The notes under the pieces were generated by a model that was not told the origin of the DNA, did no database searches, and saw nothing but the letters and a program-made list of their open reading frames with translations. This document shows, in pieces, positions 25,025-33,920 of a stretch of 64,000 bases of DNA (positions are counted from its first letter, which is position 1; every line of letters begins with the position of its first letter). The translations under genes and the position numbers were made by a program. The stretch lies in NCBI GenBank assembly GCA_902788315.1, contig CADAJS010000008.1:1-64000 (forward strand), read 5' to 3'. The stretch comes from an uncultured Bacteroidales bacterium (GTDB lineage: Bacteria; Bacteroidota; Bacteroidia; Bacteroidales; Bacteroidaceae).

Positions 25025-26917
25025 ATGAGAAAGTGGCGAATTGAAGACTCCGAGGAGCTCTACAACATCAAAGGATGGGGCGTGAACTACTTTGGCATCA
25101 ACGAGAAGGGACACGTCTATGTAACACCGAAGAAAGACAGCGTGCAGGTGGATCTCAAGGAAGTGGTCGACCATCTGACCTCCCGCCATGTGACGGCTCC
25201 TATGCTCCTGCGTTTCCCGGATATTCTCGACAACCGCATCGAGAAGACCGATGAATGCTTCCGCAAAGCGGCGAAGGAGTATGACTATCATGGCGAGCAC
25301 TTCATCATCTTCCCGATCAAGGTGAACCAGATGCGGCCTGTCGTGGAGGAAATCATCAGTCACGGCAAGCGCTATAATCTGGGACTGGAGGCCGGTTCCA
25401 AGCCAGAGCTGCATGCCGTATTGGCCACCAACATGGACAGCGACAGCCTCATTATCTGCAATGGACATAAGGACCAGAACTTCATCGAACTGGCCCTCCT
25501 GGCTCAGAAGATGGGCAAGCGTGTGTTCCTGGTCATTGAGAAACTTCCCGAATTGAGAATCATTGCCGAGACCGCTGCGAAGCTCGGCCTGCGCCCCAAC
25601 TTGGGTATCCGCATCAAGCTGGCCAGCAGCGGCGCAGGCAAATGGGAGGAGAGTGGCGGCGATGCCAGCAAGTTCGGTCTCAACTCCTCTGAGCTGCTCA
25701 CGGCTCTCCAGCTCCTGGACGAGATGGGGATGAGTGATTGCCTGAAGCTGATACACTTCCATATCGGCAGCCAGATAACCAAGATCCGGCGTATCAGTAC
25801 GGCGTTGCGCGAGATGGCGCAGTTCTATGCCCAGCTGCATGCAATGGGTTTCAACATCGAGTTCGTGGATTGTGGCGGCGGACTGGGCGTCGATTACGAC
25901 GGCACCCGCAGCAGCAACAGCGAGAGCAGCGTGAACTACAGCATTCAGGAATACGTGAACGACTGTATCTACACGCTTGTCGAGACAGCCGACCGCAATC
26001 ATATCCCTCACCCGAATATCATCACCGAGGGCGGACGTTCGCTCACTGCTCATCACAGCGTGCTCATCGTCGACGTGCTGGAGAGCGTTTCGGCTCCGCA
26101 GATGCCCGAGGACTTCCAGCCGGGTCCCGACGACCACAAGCTGGTGCATGACCTGACGGAGATTTGGGACAAACTGAGCAGCCGCTCCATGTTGGAGGAC
26201 TGGCACGATGCTGAAGACATTCGCGAGGAGGCACTCGATCTCTTCCGTCACGGCATCATCGACCTCAAGACGCGTGCCCAGATCGAGTCCCTCTACTGGG
26301 CCATCAGTCATGAGATTGCCGAGCTTGCCCACCATCAGAAGCATGTCCCCGACGAGCTTCGCAAGCTGGACCGGCAGATGGCGGACAAATACTTCTGCAA
26401 CTTCAGCCTCTTCCAAAGTATGCCCGACTCCTGGGCGCTCGATCAGCTCTTCCCCATTATGCCCATCGCGCGTCTGGAAGAACAGCCTACGCGCAGCGCC
26501 ATGTTGCAAGATATCACCTGCGACTCCGACGGCAAGATCTCTGCCTACGTGAACGGAGGGCAGCAGACCAGCTATCTGCCTCTCCACCCGATAAAGCCCG
26601 ATGAGCACTACTACGTCGGTGTATTCCTCGTGGGTGCCTATCAGGAGATCTTGGGCAATATGCACAATCTCTTTGGCGACACCAATGCCGTGCACATCTC
26701 AGTCGATGACGAGGGATATACCATCGAGCAGGTCATCGACGGAGAGACCGTGGCCGACGTGCTCGAGTACGTCCAGTACGACCCCAAGAAACTGGTGCGT
26801 CGGTTGGAGATATGGGTGAGCAGGGCCATCAAGGACGGCAAGATTACGGCTGCCGAGGGCAAGGAGTTCATCAGCAACTACCGCTCGGGGCTCTATGGAT
26901 ATACGTATCTGGAGTAG
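25025..26917 (+). CDS. speA: biosynthetic arginine decarboxylase
   Basis: The 630-residue PLP enzyme of the alanine racemase-fold group makes agmatine from arginine for polyamine synthesis. The PLP lysine fits K99 (FIIFPIKVNQ); HFHIGSQ, DCGGGLGVDYDG and ITEGGRS are further cofactor and substrate motifs. The length and the helical insert (about 380-470) fit SpeA rather than the shorter DAP decarboxylases. It lies 71 bp after aroK. Confidence 0.94.
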   Translation: MRKWRIEDSEELYNIKGWGVNYFGINEKGHVYVTPKKDSVQVDLKEVVDHLTSRHVTAPMLLRFPDILDNRIEKTDECFRKAAKEYDYHGEHFIIFPIKVNQMRPVVEEIISHGKRYNLGLEAGSKPELHAVLATNMDSDSLIICNGHKDQNFIELALLAQKMGKRVFLVIEKLPELRIIAETAAKLGLRPNLGIRIKLASSGAGKWEESGGDASKFGLNSSELLTALQLLDEMGMSDCLKLIHFHIGSQITKIRRISTALREMAQFYAQLHAMGFNIEFVDCGGGLGVDYDGTRSSNSESSVNYSIQEYVNDCIYTLVETADRNHIPHPNIITEGGRSLTAHHSVLIVDVLESVSAPQMPEDFQPGPDDHKLVHDLTEIWDKLSSRSMLEDWHDAEDIREEALDLFRHGIIDLKTRAQIESLYWAISHEIAELAHHQKHVPDELRKLDRQMADKYFCNFSLFQSMPDSWALDQLFPIMPIARLEEQPTRSAMLQDITCDSDGKISAYVNGGQQTSYLPLHPIKPDEHYYVGVFLVGAYQEILGNMHNLFGDTNAVHISVDDEGYTIEQVIDGETVADVLEYVQYDPKKLVRRLEIWVSRAIKDGKITAAEGKEFISNYRSGLYGYTYLE

Positions 26918-27022
26918 GTGATTAACCTCCTCCCGGACCTTCCCAAGGAGTGGGTGTTTGCTGAACGGCACGTTGTGTTCCTCTCCATTGGAGGGGCTGG
27001 TAGGTCGCAAAAGAAATAGGAC

Positions 27023-27790
27023 ATGAAACCGATTAATGTGATAAAAGTGGGCGGAGGCGTGGTCGAGGACGATGCCTACCTGTCGCTCTTGCTCTCTTCC
27101 TTTGCTGCGCTGCCCGGTGCCAAGGTGCTGGTGCATGGCGGAGGGCGCAGTGCCACGCGGATGGCCGAACGTCTGGGCATCGAGACTCACATGGTCGATG
27201 GCCGCCGCATCACCGATGCAGCCATGCTCGACGTGGTCACGATGGTCTATGGGGGACTGGTGAACAAGCACGTCGTGGCCGCCCTCCAGGGACGCGGCCT
27301 GAATGCCGTGGGCCTCACGGGAGCCGACATGGACCTCATACGCAGTCATCGCCGTCCGGCGGGGGCGGTCGATTACGGCTGGGTGGGCGACATTGATCGC
27401 GTGGATGCCGCTGTCCTGCAGCGGCTTATCGACGCGGGCTGCGTGCCCGTCGTAGCCCCGCTTACGCATGACGGACAGGGCCACATGCTCAACACGAATG
27501 CCGACTCCATTGCCGGAGAGGTGGCCTGTGCGCTGGCCTCAGCCTACGACGTCACGCTCACCTTCTGTTTCGAGAAGCGTGGGGTGCTGCGTGATGCAGC
27601 CGACGATACGAGCGTCATTCCCCGCATCGACGAGCCGTCCTTCCGTCGTCTGGTGCAGGAGGGAGTCATCGCCGGTGGCATGATTCCCAAATTGGAAAAC
27701 TCCTTTGCTGCCGTGCGGCGCGGTGTGCGCCAGGTGGTCATCACCCGTGCCGACCATCTCGACGGTCAGGGCGGCACTGTGATTGCCTGA
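27023..27790 (+). CDS. argB: acetylglutamate kinase
   Basis: The 255-residue amino acid kinase has KVGGGVVED for ATP, VHGGGRSATRMAERLGI for the substrate phosphates, and NADSIAGEVACAL. It phosphorylates N-acetylglutamate (or the N-succinyl form used by some Bacteroidetes) in arginine synthesis. It follows speA by 105 bp, so arginine formation and consumption genes are adjacent. The 105-bp gap shows no clear promoter motif. Confidence 0.93.
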   Translation: MKPINVIKVGGGVVEDDAYLSLLLSSFAALPGAKVLVHGGGRSATRMAERLGIETHMVDGRRITDAAMLDVVTMVYGGLVNKHVVAALQGRGLNAVGLTGADMDLIRSHRRPAGAVDYGWVGDIDRVDAAVLQRLIDAGCVPVVAPLTHDGQGHMLNTNADSIAGEVACALASAYDVTLTFCFEKRGVLRDAADDTSVIPRIDEPSFRRLVQEGVIAGGMIPKLENSFAAVRRGVRQVVITRADHLDGQGGTVIA

Positions 27791-27970
27791 ACGCCCTTTG
27801 GCGAGAAGGGGATTTTGGGAAGAGGGACAGTCTGGTTGCCTTGGCTGATTTAGCCGGTGAGGCTCGGAAGATTATCCCTACCTTCTTTCTGTAAAATACT
27901 GCAATTAACAATTTTTAACGCCGGTGACTGTAACATTTGCTGCCGTCGCTGGTCTTCCCATTAAAGAGAG

Positions 27971-28477
27971 ATGAGAACGGTCAGCTTTCAAGATGATGTA
28001 TTGCCGCTGAAAGACAAGCTCTTCCGGCTGGCTCTGCACATCACGCTGAACGCGGCGGAAGCCGAAGATGTCGTTCAGGAAACGCTGATCCGCATGTGGC
28101 AGCATCGCGAGGAATGGCCCGCCCTGCAGTCTGTGGAGGCCTACAGCCTGACCATCTGCCGCCGTCTGGCGCTGAATGAGGCTGCGCGTGCCGGGCATGG
28201 GAACGTGACGCTCGAGGAGTACGATGAGCCCGCGGCCGACCACACCCCCTTCGACCAGCTGGCACTCCGCGAGCAGATGGCGCTCGTACGTCGCCTTATC
28301 GACCGTCTGCCCGAGGTGCAGCGTACCATCATGCTCCTGCGCGACATTGAGGGCACCCCCTACGCCGACATCGCCCGCATCATGCAGCTCGGGGAAGGCC
28401 AGGTACGCGTCTATCTCCATCGTGCCCGTGGGCGCATCAAACGTTTAATAGAAGAAACAGAAAACTATGGACTATAA
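27971..28477 (+). CDS. ECF-type RNA polymerase sigma factor
   Basis: The 168-residue protein has region 2 (about 12-75, with AEDVVQETLIRMWQHREEW) and region 4 (about 115-162, LPEVQRTIMLLRDIEGTPYADIARIMQLGEGQVRVYLHRARGRIK) of group 4 sigma factors. Its 3' end overlaps the next gene by 11 bp, suggesting translational coupling to a partner or anti-sigma-like protein. Target promoters cannot be deduced here. The 180-bp gap upstream shows no strong -7 match. Confidence 0.9.
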   Translation: MRTVSFQDDVLPLKDKLFRLALHITLNAAEAEDVVQETLIRMWQHREEWPALQSVEAYSLTICRRLALNEAARAGHGNVTLEEYDEPAADHTPFDQLALREQMALVRRLIDRLPEVQRTIMLLRDIEGTPYADIARIMQLGEGQVRVYLHRARGRIKRLIEETENYGL

Positions 28478-28973
28478 ATACATCGAACAATTGCTCGAAA
28501 GCTATTGGGCCTGCACTGCGACGGAGCAGGAAGAGCGTATTCTGCGCACCTTCTTCCAGCAAGACCAGCTGCCGCCCCATCTGCATCGTTATCGCAGCCT
28601 CTTCGCTGCGGAGGAGCAGATGGCATCGACTCGCCTGTCCGACGATTTTGAGCGTCGGCTGTTGGCGCAGATAGGCAGCGAGGCTACTCCGTGCCGTGCG
28701 CGTCGCATCAGCCTGTCGCATCGCCTGCGCCCATTCTTCCACGCCGCAGGCATGCTGGCGATAATCCTGGCTGTGGGAATGGCTGCCCAACGCACTTTCG
28801 AGGCCCGCGACGAACGAGCCGAAGAACGCTTCTCCGAGGAGACGGCAGTTCCGCTCGACGATGCGGCCGTGCTCCAGCCCAGCCAGCAACAGGCAGCGGC
28901 ACAGTCGTCGGCGTCGGCTATGGACACTCTGACCACCGCCGGGCACGACCACGAGGCCGAGTCCAAGCAGTAG
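28467..28973 (+). CDS. membrane-anchored ECF sigma partner (putative anti-sigma factor)
   Basis: The 168-residue protein has a cytoplasmic helical N-terminus (MDYKYIEQLLESYWACTATEQEERILRTFF), one membrane helix at about 92-108, and a periplasmic low-complexity Ala/Ser/Gln/Glu tail. Position directly after, and overlapping, the sigma gene plus the N-in topology fit an anti-sigma factor, although no zinc-binding HxxxCxxC motif is seen. Proteins with this MDYKYIEQLLE start are widespread in Bacteroidales next to sigma genes. The role is inferred. Confidence 0.65.
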   Translation: MDYKYIEQLLESYWACTATEQEERILRTFFQQDQLPPHLHRYRSLFAAEEQMASTRLSDDFERRLLAQIGSEATPCRARRISLSHRLRPFFHAAGMLAIILAVGMAAQRTFEARDERAEERFSEETAVPLDDAAVLQPSQQQAAAQSSASAMDTLTTAGHDHEAESKQ

Positions 28974-29101
28974 CGCCACGCATCGAGACGAATCATTTTT
29001 TTTGCTTTTTATCTCTAAAAAGCAGTGCTTATAAAAACCCAGATACGCAGGAAGCTGTGAAGCCCCCCTCTATCGCAACTTATTCATAACATACTAACGT
29101 T

Positions 29102-29131
29102 ATCAGAGGCGGCCGTGAGGTCGCCTCTGAT
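29102..29131 (+). terminator. terminator after sigma/anti-sigma genes
   Basis: ATCAGAGGCG (29102-29111) pairs perfectly with CGCCTCTGAT (29122-29131) around a 10-nt loop, followed by GCTTTTGCC. The region 28974-29101 before it is AT-rich with no gene. Confidence 0.75.
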
Positions 29132-29367
29132 GCTTTTGCCCGTGAAGGGTCGATATGTTCCGAAATTGTAAATATATCGTACCTTTTCCCGAATTGACGC
29201 TTCTCGCACTCCACCCCAAAATGTGGCAAAAATGCCCCTTTTTTGCCCCATTTTGGCATGAAGGGTGTACTGGTGCGATGCTAATCATCTGATATTCAGC
29301 GATCCAAAATTTCACGTTTTTTGGAGCTTCGTGTCCCTTGCCCGGAAATACGCGATTCTCGTGCGAC

Positions 29368-29451
29368 ATGCAACGTGTTGCATGGGTCGGAACAGCGTGT
29401 TCCATGAGCCAACGCGGCACGTTGCTCCGAGCCTCGCGGCGTGTTGTTTCG
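29368..29451. repeat. 22-bp-period dyad array C (four units)
   Basis: A core (A/G)C(G/A)(T/C)GTT recurs at 29373, 29395, 29417 and 29439, exactly 22 bp apart. Unit 1 is a perfect dyad ATGCAAC-GT-GTTGCAT (29368-29383). Unit 2 has GGAAC/GTTCC arms (29389-29403) and unit 3 CAACG/CGTTG arms (29410-29424). Unit 4 is degenerate. The array lies in the 551-bp convergent gap 28974-29524, which otherwise holds only a terminator. Confidence 0.7.
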
Positions 29452-29524
29452 TTGGTCGAGAAATAATGTGTAAAGAAAAGCTCACTATTATGCCAACTCG
29501 TGCATCTTGCTGCGGAGACTCCGG

Positions 29525-30193
29525 CTATGGTATCACACGATAGTGGGCGCGTGCCTCGGCTCGGGACACCAGGTTGAAGTGCCACCACTCCGAGCGCAAG
29601 GGCGTGAATCCGGCCTGTTTCATTACCTTGCGAAGCAGCTGCCGGTTGGCCAGCGCCTGCATGCTGATGATGCCTCGCCGTACCAGAGCAGCCTCGTTGT
29701 CGATGTGCGCCTCGGGCCCCAGATGGTCCACGACGGTGCCCATGTCGAGCGTGTCGCCCGTGGCAGCCTCGCAGAGCGTGATGTCCACCGCTAGGCCATA
29801 GTTGTGCAGTCCGCCGCCGTTGCGCGGGTTACTCACATAGTTCTGCTGCGCTGTCCCCTTGACGGTGTCCCACATCTTCTGCTGTATGTGCATGGGGCGT
29901 GCTGCATCATAGACCTTCAGCGACAGTTCGGGACGCTGGGCGCGCAGCAATTGTTGGGCTCGCAGCAACGCCCGTGCTGCCTTGGGGTGCAGGTAGGCCT
30001 CGCGAAGATCGGCGTAGAGGATGCGACCTGTGAAGTTGTCGGGCCGGCTGTACATCAGGCTTACGTGGATGGACGTGTCCTGTTGCTGGATGTCCACGAA
30101 GCCCAGTCGTGCCATCTTCTGGGCCGTGGGGCTGGGCTGTGCACCCGCTGTCAGGCTCAGGCACAGTGCTGTGAAGAGGAATATGTGTCGCAT
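29525..30193 (-). CDS. exported D-alanyl-D-alanine dipeptidase (VanX/DdpX family)
   Basis: The 222-residue protein from ATG ending at 30193 has a signal peptide (MRHIFLFTALCLSLTAGA) and the zinc peptidase motifs of the VanX/DdpX (M15D) family: H130 and D137 (GLHNYGLAVDITL) with E202 and H205 (SEWWHFN). It splits D-Ala-D-Ala, either to recycle wall fragments or as nutrient; vancomycin resistance is unlikely because no vanH/vanA neighbours exist. It has its own promoter of the conserved cassette type (30211-30241). Confidence 0.9.
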   Translation of the reverse strand: MRHIFLFTALCLSLTAGAQPSPTAQKMARLGFVDIQQQDTSIHVSLMYSRPDNFTGRILYADLREAYLHPKAARALLRAQQLLRAQRPELSLKVYDAARPMHIQQKMWDTVKGTAQQNYVSNPRNGGGLHNYGLAVDITLCEAATGDTLDMGTVVDHLGPEAHIDNEAALVRRGIISMQALANRQLLRKVMKQAGFTPLRSEWWHFNLVSRAEARAHYRVIP

Positions 30194-30210
30194 TGCAGGA
30201 TTCTTTTCTG

Positions 30211-30273
30211 CAAAGGTACGAATAAGCGAGAGAAGTGCAAAACGAAAGGACAACGTTTTTTATTTTGCACTTC
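30211..30273 (-). promoter_or_regulatory. conserved promoter cassette with inverted repeat (dipeptidase)
   Basis: On the minus strand: TTTG (30238-30241), 19-bp spacer ending CTCGCTTATTCG, TACCTTTG (30211-30218). An inverted repeat GAAGTGCAAAA/TTTTGCACTTC (30232-30242 and 30263-30273) overlaps the -33 box. The same layout with different arms precedes gpmI at 41687-41750. Confidence 0.75.
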
Positions 30274-30412
30274 CGAGCGGAAGTCCCTTCTTCAACACCC
30301 GCGAGTGGGCAGGAGTGCCGCAAGTCGTCGAGCGCGGCAACGCCAGAGATATATTTTCCCGCGACCTGCGAAAGTTTTCGCTCCTGAATCTTGCCTGTTC
30401 CGAAATTCTTCC

Positions 30413-30420
30413 TACCTTTA
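30413..30420 (+). promoter_or_regulatory. -7 box of GH-A-like gene
   Basis: TACCTTTA, one base from consensus, 27 bp before the ATG at 30448; divergent from the dipeptidase promoter. Confidence 0.55.
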
Positions 30421-30447
30421 CACCCCGTAATCTCTCATTCTGTCTCT

Positions 30448-32325
30448 ATGCGACGCATCCTGTCCCTCCTCCTGGCTTTGTTCCCTGTCCGTGCTGCATG
30501 TCAGCCCCTGTTCCCCTGTGCCGAGCGGCTCCAGTCGCCCTATGGCGTCTGTACCCACATCACACGTCCTGGTTGGGACTACGAAATCCGCGACCGCGAG
30601 CTGCAACTCCTGGCCGAGACGGGCATACGCTGGGTGAGGTCCGACCTCGACTTTCACCGTTTCTTCACCTCGCCCACGGCCACCGACCCTGCCGTGTTCA
30701 GCCGTGTGCTGGACAGCACCGAGGGCCACGGCGAGCATCTGCTGGGTATCCTCACTTGGCAGGGCAGCTACCCCTGGGACGACGCGCGCTACGGCTGGCG
30801 GGTGGCCGAGCTGGCACGCACGTTCGACCGCCGCATCACCCACTGGGAAGTGCTGAACGAGGTGAATCTCTTCCGCGGTGTTGACAGCCTTTGCCCGCGC
30901 TATGTCTCCACCCTGCGCCTGGCCTACGAGACACTGAAGCGCGTCAATCCCTCGAACGTGGTGCTCTCCAGCGGGTTCGGAGAGTTGCCCGAACCCTTCA
31001 TCAGCGACTTCTCCTCGCTTGGCGGCTGGCGATACTGCGACGTGTTCAACTTTCATTCCTACTTTACTCCCGAGGGGCTCATTCCCTGTTTCGAGCGGCT
31101 GCATGGGTATATGCAGCGCGACGGATGGAAGCGTCCTGTGTGGGTGACCGAATGCGGCATGCACACGGCGCGCGACCGCACCTCGTCTGCCGACTTCTTC
31201 ACCAGCCTCCTGCCCGCCGCTCTGGCTCGGCTGGGTATCCGGGAACGGAAAGTCTGCGTGGGCGTGCTGCGCAATCTCGCCACGGGCTACAGCGCGCTCT
31301 ACGACGACGAGGCTTCGCTCCTGCTGGCCCCTTACTGCCGTCGCGTGCGCTACATCGACTTTGCTGCACTCGAGACGCTTGATGTGCGGCGAACTCCAGT
31401 GCTCGTGGCCACGCGCGACGAATACTTCCCCCGGCGCTGCCAGCCTGCACTGGTGGACTACGTGCGCCGCGGCGGCACCATCGTCCTAGCGGGCGGCATG
31501 CCATTCTATTACGATGCCAACACGCCTGAGGGCACTTACTTTGACCGCCGCGAACGTGGCACCCGTGACTATGCCGCCCTGCACATGGCAGCTGCCAACC
31601 GATGGTCGTCGCCCGAGCTGCAGGAACGTCTGCCCGAAGTGCCCATCCACTGGGGTGCCACCGGCCTGGTGGCATCGGACTATGCATGGCAGTTTGGCGA
31701 GCAGTCTCCAGCCCGCTATCTGGACGACAGCGCCTTGCATCCCGGCGATTCGCTGCTCCCCCTCGTCACCGCCGGCTCCGAGAACTTCCGCCTGCCCGTG
31801 GCGGGCATTTATCGGCTGGACAGCGACCTGCATGGCAACATCATTTTCCAGACGCGCATGTATGCTATGCCCATCCCCGACCGCGAGGCTGAGCAGGCCC
31901 GCCGCGTAGGGCGTCTGTTGCTGATCTCGCTGGCCTATGGCGTGGAGCGTGTGTTCTGGTACAACCTGCGCAGCCGCGAGAAGGATCCCTATTATAGTGA
32001 AGATTGTTTCGGACTGATCCACAGCGATTTCAGTGAGAAACCATCGATGCAGGCCTATCGCACCCTCGTGCGCCTCTGTCCCGAGGGCAGCACACGCCCT
32101 GTCCTCACCCGTCGGGACGACCTCTTCCATGCCGAGTGGCAGCGGTCCGACGGCCGCCGAGTCCATGCTCTATGGAGTTCGGTGGGGGAGCGGCAGGTAA
32201 AGGCACATCTGGGACGGGGCGTCCATCTCTGGGACCACCTGGGCAATCCGCTGCGACGGCGTGGCGGCCGGCTCACGGTGGGCTGCGGAATTACCTATGT
32301 CGAGGGCGAACTGAGCCTGCCGTAA
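30448..32325 (+). CDS. secreted clan GH-A-like glycoside hydrolase, family unassigned
   Basis: The 625-residue protein starts at ATG 30448 (MRRILSLLLALFPVRAACQ signal peptide). The first 300 residues form a TIM barrel with the two-glutamate pattern of clan GH-A: E138 in HWEVLNEVN (acid/base) and E235 in VWVTECGMH (nucleophile). The middle (about 310-500) has a Rossmann-like segment (LVDYVRRGGTIVLAGGMPFYYD) reminiscent of glutamine-amidotransferase-like inserts, and the end is beta-rich. GH39 and GH5 relatives share the fold, but I cannot assign a family. Substrate unknown. Confidence 0.7.
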   Translation: MRRILSLLLALFPVRAACQPLFPCAERLQSPYGVCTHITRPGWDYEIRDRELQLLAETGIRWVRSDLDFHRFFTSPTATDPAVFSRVLDSTEGHGEHLLGILTWQGSYPWDDARYGWRVAELARTFDRRITHWEVLNEVNLFRGVDSLCPRYVSTLRLAYETLKRVNPSNVVLSSGFGELPEPFISDFSSLGGWRYCDVFNFHSYFTPEGLIPCFERLHGYMQRDGWKRPVWVTECGMHTARDRTSSADFFTSLLPAALARLGIRERKVCVGVLRNLATGYSALYDDEASLLLAPYCRRVRYIDFAALETLDVRRTPVLVATRDEYFPRRCQPALVDYVRRGGTIVLAGGMPFYYDANTPEGTYFDRRERGTRDYAALHMAAANRWSSPELQERLPEVPIHWGATGLVASDYAWQFGEQSPARYLDDSALHPGDSLLPLVTAGSENFRLPVAGIYRLDSDLHGNIIFQTRMYAMPIPDREAEQARRVGRLLLISLAYGVERVFWYNLRSREKDPYYSEDCFGLIHSDFSEKPSMQAYRTLVRLCPEGSTRPVLTRRDDLFHAEWQRSDGRRVHALWSSVGERQVKAHLGRGVHLWDHLGNPLRRRGGRLTVGCGITYVEGELSLP

Positions 32326-32422
32326 TGCACGGCGATAGTCAAATCGTCAGCTTTCAGCATGAAAAACCCCACGTTGAGGCGATTTTCTCGGTGTGGCATT
32401 TCGTAGATTCGTGACTTTTTCT

Positions 32423-32430
32423 TACTTTTG
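32423..32430 (+). promoter_or_regulatory. GH29 gene -7 box
   Basis: TACTTTTG, preceded at 19 bp by TTCG (32400-32403) as a weak -33 match; 22 bp before the ATG at 32452. Confidence 0.6.
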
Positions 32431-32451
32431 TCGTGCAAAAGGGTAATTTAT

Positions 32452-33864
32452 ATGAAACATCAGACAATCGACATGCGCAGGCTCTTCCTTTCGCTCTGTG
32501 CTGTAATGTGTGGCATGCTCCCACTCATGGCACAGCAGAAATCGCTGCACCAGCTGCAGCAGGACTTTGTGGACCGCCGCTTCGGGATGTTCATTCATTT
32601 CAATATGCCTACGTTTTGCAATCAGGACTGGCCCGACCCAGAGACTCCCGTCGAGCGCTTTGCACCCACACGGCTCGACTGCCGGCAGTGGGCTCAGGCA
32701 GCCAAGAGCGCACGGATGGCCTACGGATGCCTGACCACCAAGCACCACAGTGGATTCTGCATCTGGGACACGAAGACCACCGACTATAACGTGATGAACA
32801 GCCCACTGAAGCGCGATGTGGTAAGAGAATATGCCGATGCCTTCCGCCAGGCTGGCCTGGACGTTTACTTCTATTACAGCATTCTGGACACACATCATGG
32901 CCTCCGCCCCCATCTGATCACCCCGAAGCACATCGAGATGGTAAAGGCACAGCTCACTGAGCTGCTGTCCAACTATGGCGAGATCAAAGCGCTGATTATC
33001 GACGGATGGGATGCGCCCTGGAGCCGTATTTCGTATGACGACGTCCCCTTCGAAGACATCTACCGTCTGGTGAAGACGCTTCAGCCGGACTGTCTCGTCA
33101 TGGACCTGAACGCAGCCAAATACCCGCGCGAGGCCCTCTTCTACACCGACATCAAGAGCTACGAACAGGGTGCCGGGCAGAAGATAAGCACCAGCGAGAA
33201 CCGTCTGCCCGCACTGGCCTGCCTGCCCCTGCAGAGCAGCTGGTTCTGGAAAACCAGTTTCCCCACCGACCAACTCAAGTCGCCGGAGACCTTGGTACGT
33301 GAGATGATCGAGCCATACGGCGATGCCCATTGCACCTTCATCCTCAACGTGGCGCCCAACCGCGAGGGCCTCATGGACCAGAACGCGCTTGATGCGCTCA
33401 AGGAGATAGGCCGCCTGTGGACACGCACTGGGCATGTCGCCGACGTGCCCGAAGCCGAGGCGCCCATCGTGAGCACCAATCTGGCCAAGAACCGTCCGTC
33501 TCGCGGCTCATGGAGCGACGATTATGCCATCTACGACTTTGCCAACGACGACGACTTCAACTCATGCTGGAATGCCAATCGCGAGGTGGAGACCCCCTGG
33601 TGGAGCGTACAGCTGGGCCACGAGATGCCCCTCAACATGGTGGTCATCACCGACCGCAATGCCGACCGCCTGCAGCGCTATCGCATCGAGGTGGAGCATG
33701 GAGGCCGCTGGGTCGCCGTCTTCGAGGGAGCGGCTCCCACGTCGGAGCGCGTCAAGATACACCGTTTCCCCACCACCTTCGGCAGCCAGGTGCGCCTCAC
33801 TGTGCTGGAGTGTAAGGGGACGGCGAGCATTGCCGAGGTGGGCGTTTACTGCGAACCCCGTTAG
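32452..33864 (+). CDS. secreted GH29 alpha-L-fucosidase with C-terminal discoidin-like domain
   Basis: The 470-residue protein starts at ATG 32452 (ATG 32473, giving MRRLFLSLC, is an alternative). After the signal peptide comes a GH29 barrel: RFGMFIHFNMP, LTTKHHSGFCIWDTKTTDYNV, and the nucleophile candidate D184 in ALIIDGWDAPW. The last 125 residues resemble an F5/8-type (CBM32-like) sandwich. GH29 enzymes release alpha-L-fucose from host or plant glycans. The acid/base residue is not conserved enough to name. The next three plus-strand genes follow within 60 bp of each other. Confidence 0.88.
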   Translation: MKHQTIDMRRLFLSLCAVMCGMLPLMAQQKSLHQLQQDFVDRRFGMFIHFNMPTFCNQDWPDPETPVERFAPTRLDCRQWAQAAKSARMAYGCLTTKHHSGFCIWDTKTTDYNVMNSPLKRDVVREYADAFRQAGLDVYFYYSILDTHHGLRPHLITPKHIEMVKAQLTELLSNYGEIKALIIDGWDAPWSRISYDDVPFEDIYRLVKTLQPDCLVMDLNAAKYPREALFYTDIKSYEQGAGQKISTSENRLPALACLPLQSSWFWKTSFPTDQLKSPETLVREMIEPYGDAHCTFILNVAPNREGLMDQNALDALKEIGRLWTRTGHVADVPEAEAPIVSTNLAKNRPSRGSWSDDYAIYDFANDDDFNSCWNANREVETPWWSVQLGHEMPLNMVVITDRNADRLQRYRIEVEHGGRWVAVFEGAAPTSERVKIHRFPTTFGSQVRLTVLECKGTASIAEVGVYCEPR

Positions 33865-33920
33865 TCCGGCCTCTTGGCACTCTCAGGAAATACTATTAAC
33901 CACTCAAATACGACAGAAAA

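Noticed and set aside
29525..30193. Vancomycin-resistance vanX
   Set aside because: The family matches, but vanH, vanA and vanRS are absent; chromosomal DdpX-like dipeptidases are common.
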